Assembly (NCBI GenBank): GCA_937862595.1
Contig: CALMFL010000130.1
Span: forward strand, 1-14,932
Source of the DNA: an uncultured Fidelibacterota bacterium
GTDB taxonomy: Bacteria > Fidelibacterota > Fidelibacteria > Fidelibacterales > Fidelibacteraceae
Direction: 5' to 3'
Length of the DNA stretch: 14,932 bases
The notes beneath the pieces are model-generated. The model did no database searches. It saw nothing but the letters and a program-made list of their open reading frames with translations, and was not told where the DNA came from. Position 1 is the stretch's first letter, and every line of letters starts with the position of its first letter. Shown piece by piece: positions 14,603-14,932 of this stretch. Both the position numbers and the translations under genes were made by a program.

Positions 14603-14932
14603 ATGAAAAAGATCACCTTAAGCTTACTGCTCGTTACGATGCTCGTTCTGAGCAGCTGTAATTTTGACATTTTCCCGGATCCCGATCCCACGGAAAATGT
14701 AACCCTTGCACAACTGATCGAAAGCGAACTGCTTGCGGAAGCGGATATCGATACCGCGATCGAAGAAGACATCCAGATCGATCTTCCCGCCACATTTTCC
14801 AAAGCGGCGCCGGGACCCGGCGGTTCGGGTCAGTCCCGCCGCAGGATCACGATGCGCGTGAAACAGGCGATCGACAGTGTGGATGTGGACAGAAGCATTG
14901 AGTATGTCAGCGACGACACCGCGCTGGTGACC
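14603..14932 (+). CDS. Lipoprotein of unknown function, 3'-truncated by the window
   Basis: The frame is open from the ATG at 14603 to the window end, giving 110 visible residues. The Shine-Dalgarno GGAAGGA (14588-14594) lies eight bases upstream. The protein begins MKKITLSLLLVTMLVLSSC, a lipoprotein signal peptide with lipobox L-S-S-C and the modified cysteine at C19. Next come an Asp/Pro linker (FPDPDP), an acidic helical stretch (LIESELLAEADIDTAIEEDI), then PGPGGSGQSRRR and a mixed segment with no motif I recognise. It should be anchored in the outer or inner membrane after export. It follows the hflKC terminator, so it starts a separate unit. Function cannot be assigned, and the missing 3' part may hold the informative domain. 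Confidence 0.8.
   Translation, partial: MKKITLSLLLVTMLVLSSCNFDIFPDPDPTENVTLAQLIESELLAEADIDTAIEEDIQIDLPATFSKAAPGPGGSGQSRRRITMRVKQAIDSVDVDRSIEYVSDDTALVT

Overview
The window reads as a bacterial chromosome segment from an uncultured-looking member of the FCB group or a neighbouring phylum. The main clue is the secreted hydrolase at 3761-6088, which ends in a FlgD/Por-type sorting tail (YPNPFNPATVIRFDLP, then GIYVCVL and a short basic end) typical of Cloacimonadota, Marinimicrobia, Calditrichota, KSB1 and Bacteroidota relatives. Most genes have clear Shine-Dalgarno sequences, which argues against Bacteroidota proper. The phylum cannot be fixed from this window. I saw no tRNA, rRNA, CRISPR array or insertion sequence.

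Region 1 (1-3614, + strand) is metabolic. It holds the 3' part of a deoxynucleoside kinase, overlapped by a branched-chain aminotransferase (ilvE). A short gap filled by a heptamer tandem array follows, then a compact dihydroorotase (pyrC type) and a multi-pass YwaF/TMEM164-family membrane protein. The four genes are co-directional and closely spaced, so they may share a transcript, although their biochemistry is mixed (nucleotide salvage, amino acid synthesis, pyrimidine synthesis, membrane).

Region 2 (3615-6088, + strand) is one secreted multidomain protein: signal peptide, beta-lactamase/class C-type serine hydrolase, a probable beta-sandwich linker, a glutamine-amidotransferase-like fold and a sorting tail.

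Region 3 (6157-12315, - strand) is the centrepiece. It is one uninterrupted 1929-codon frame encoding what normally takes two proteins. The N-terminal ~1110 residues are AddA-like (UvrD/SF1 helicase with all motifs, then a RecB-type nuclease). The C-terminal ~790 residues are AddB-like (a degenerate helicase module, then a second nuclease framed by four iron-sulphur cysteines). This is a single-chain AddAB recombination helicase-nuclease. A 111-aa two-helix membrane protein follows 33 bp downstream on the same strand.

Region 4 (12316-14932, + strand) is divergent from it: an AT-rich promoter gap, the hflK-hflC pair (SPFH membrane proteins that modulate the FtsH protease), a strong rho-independent terminator, and the start of a lipoprotein gene that runs off the window.
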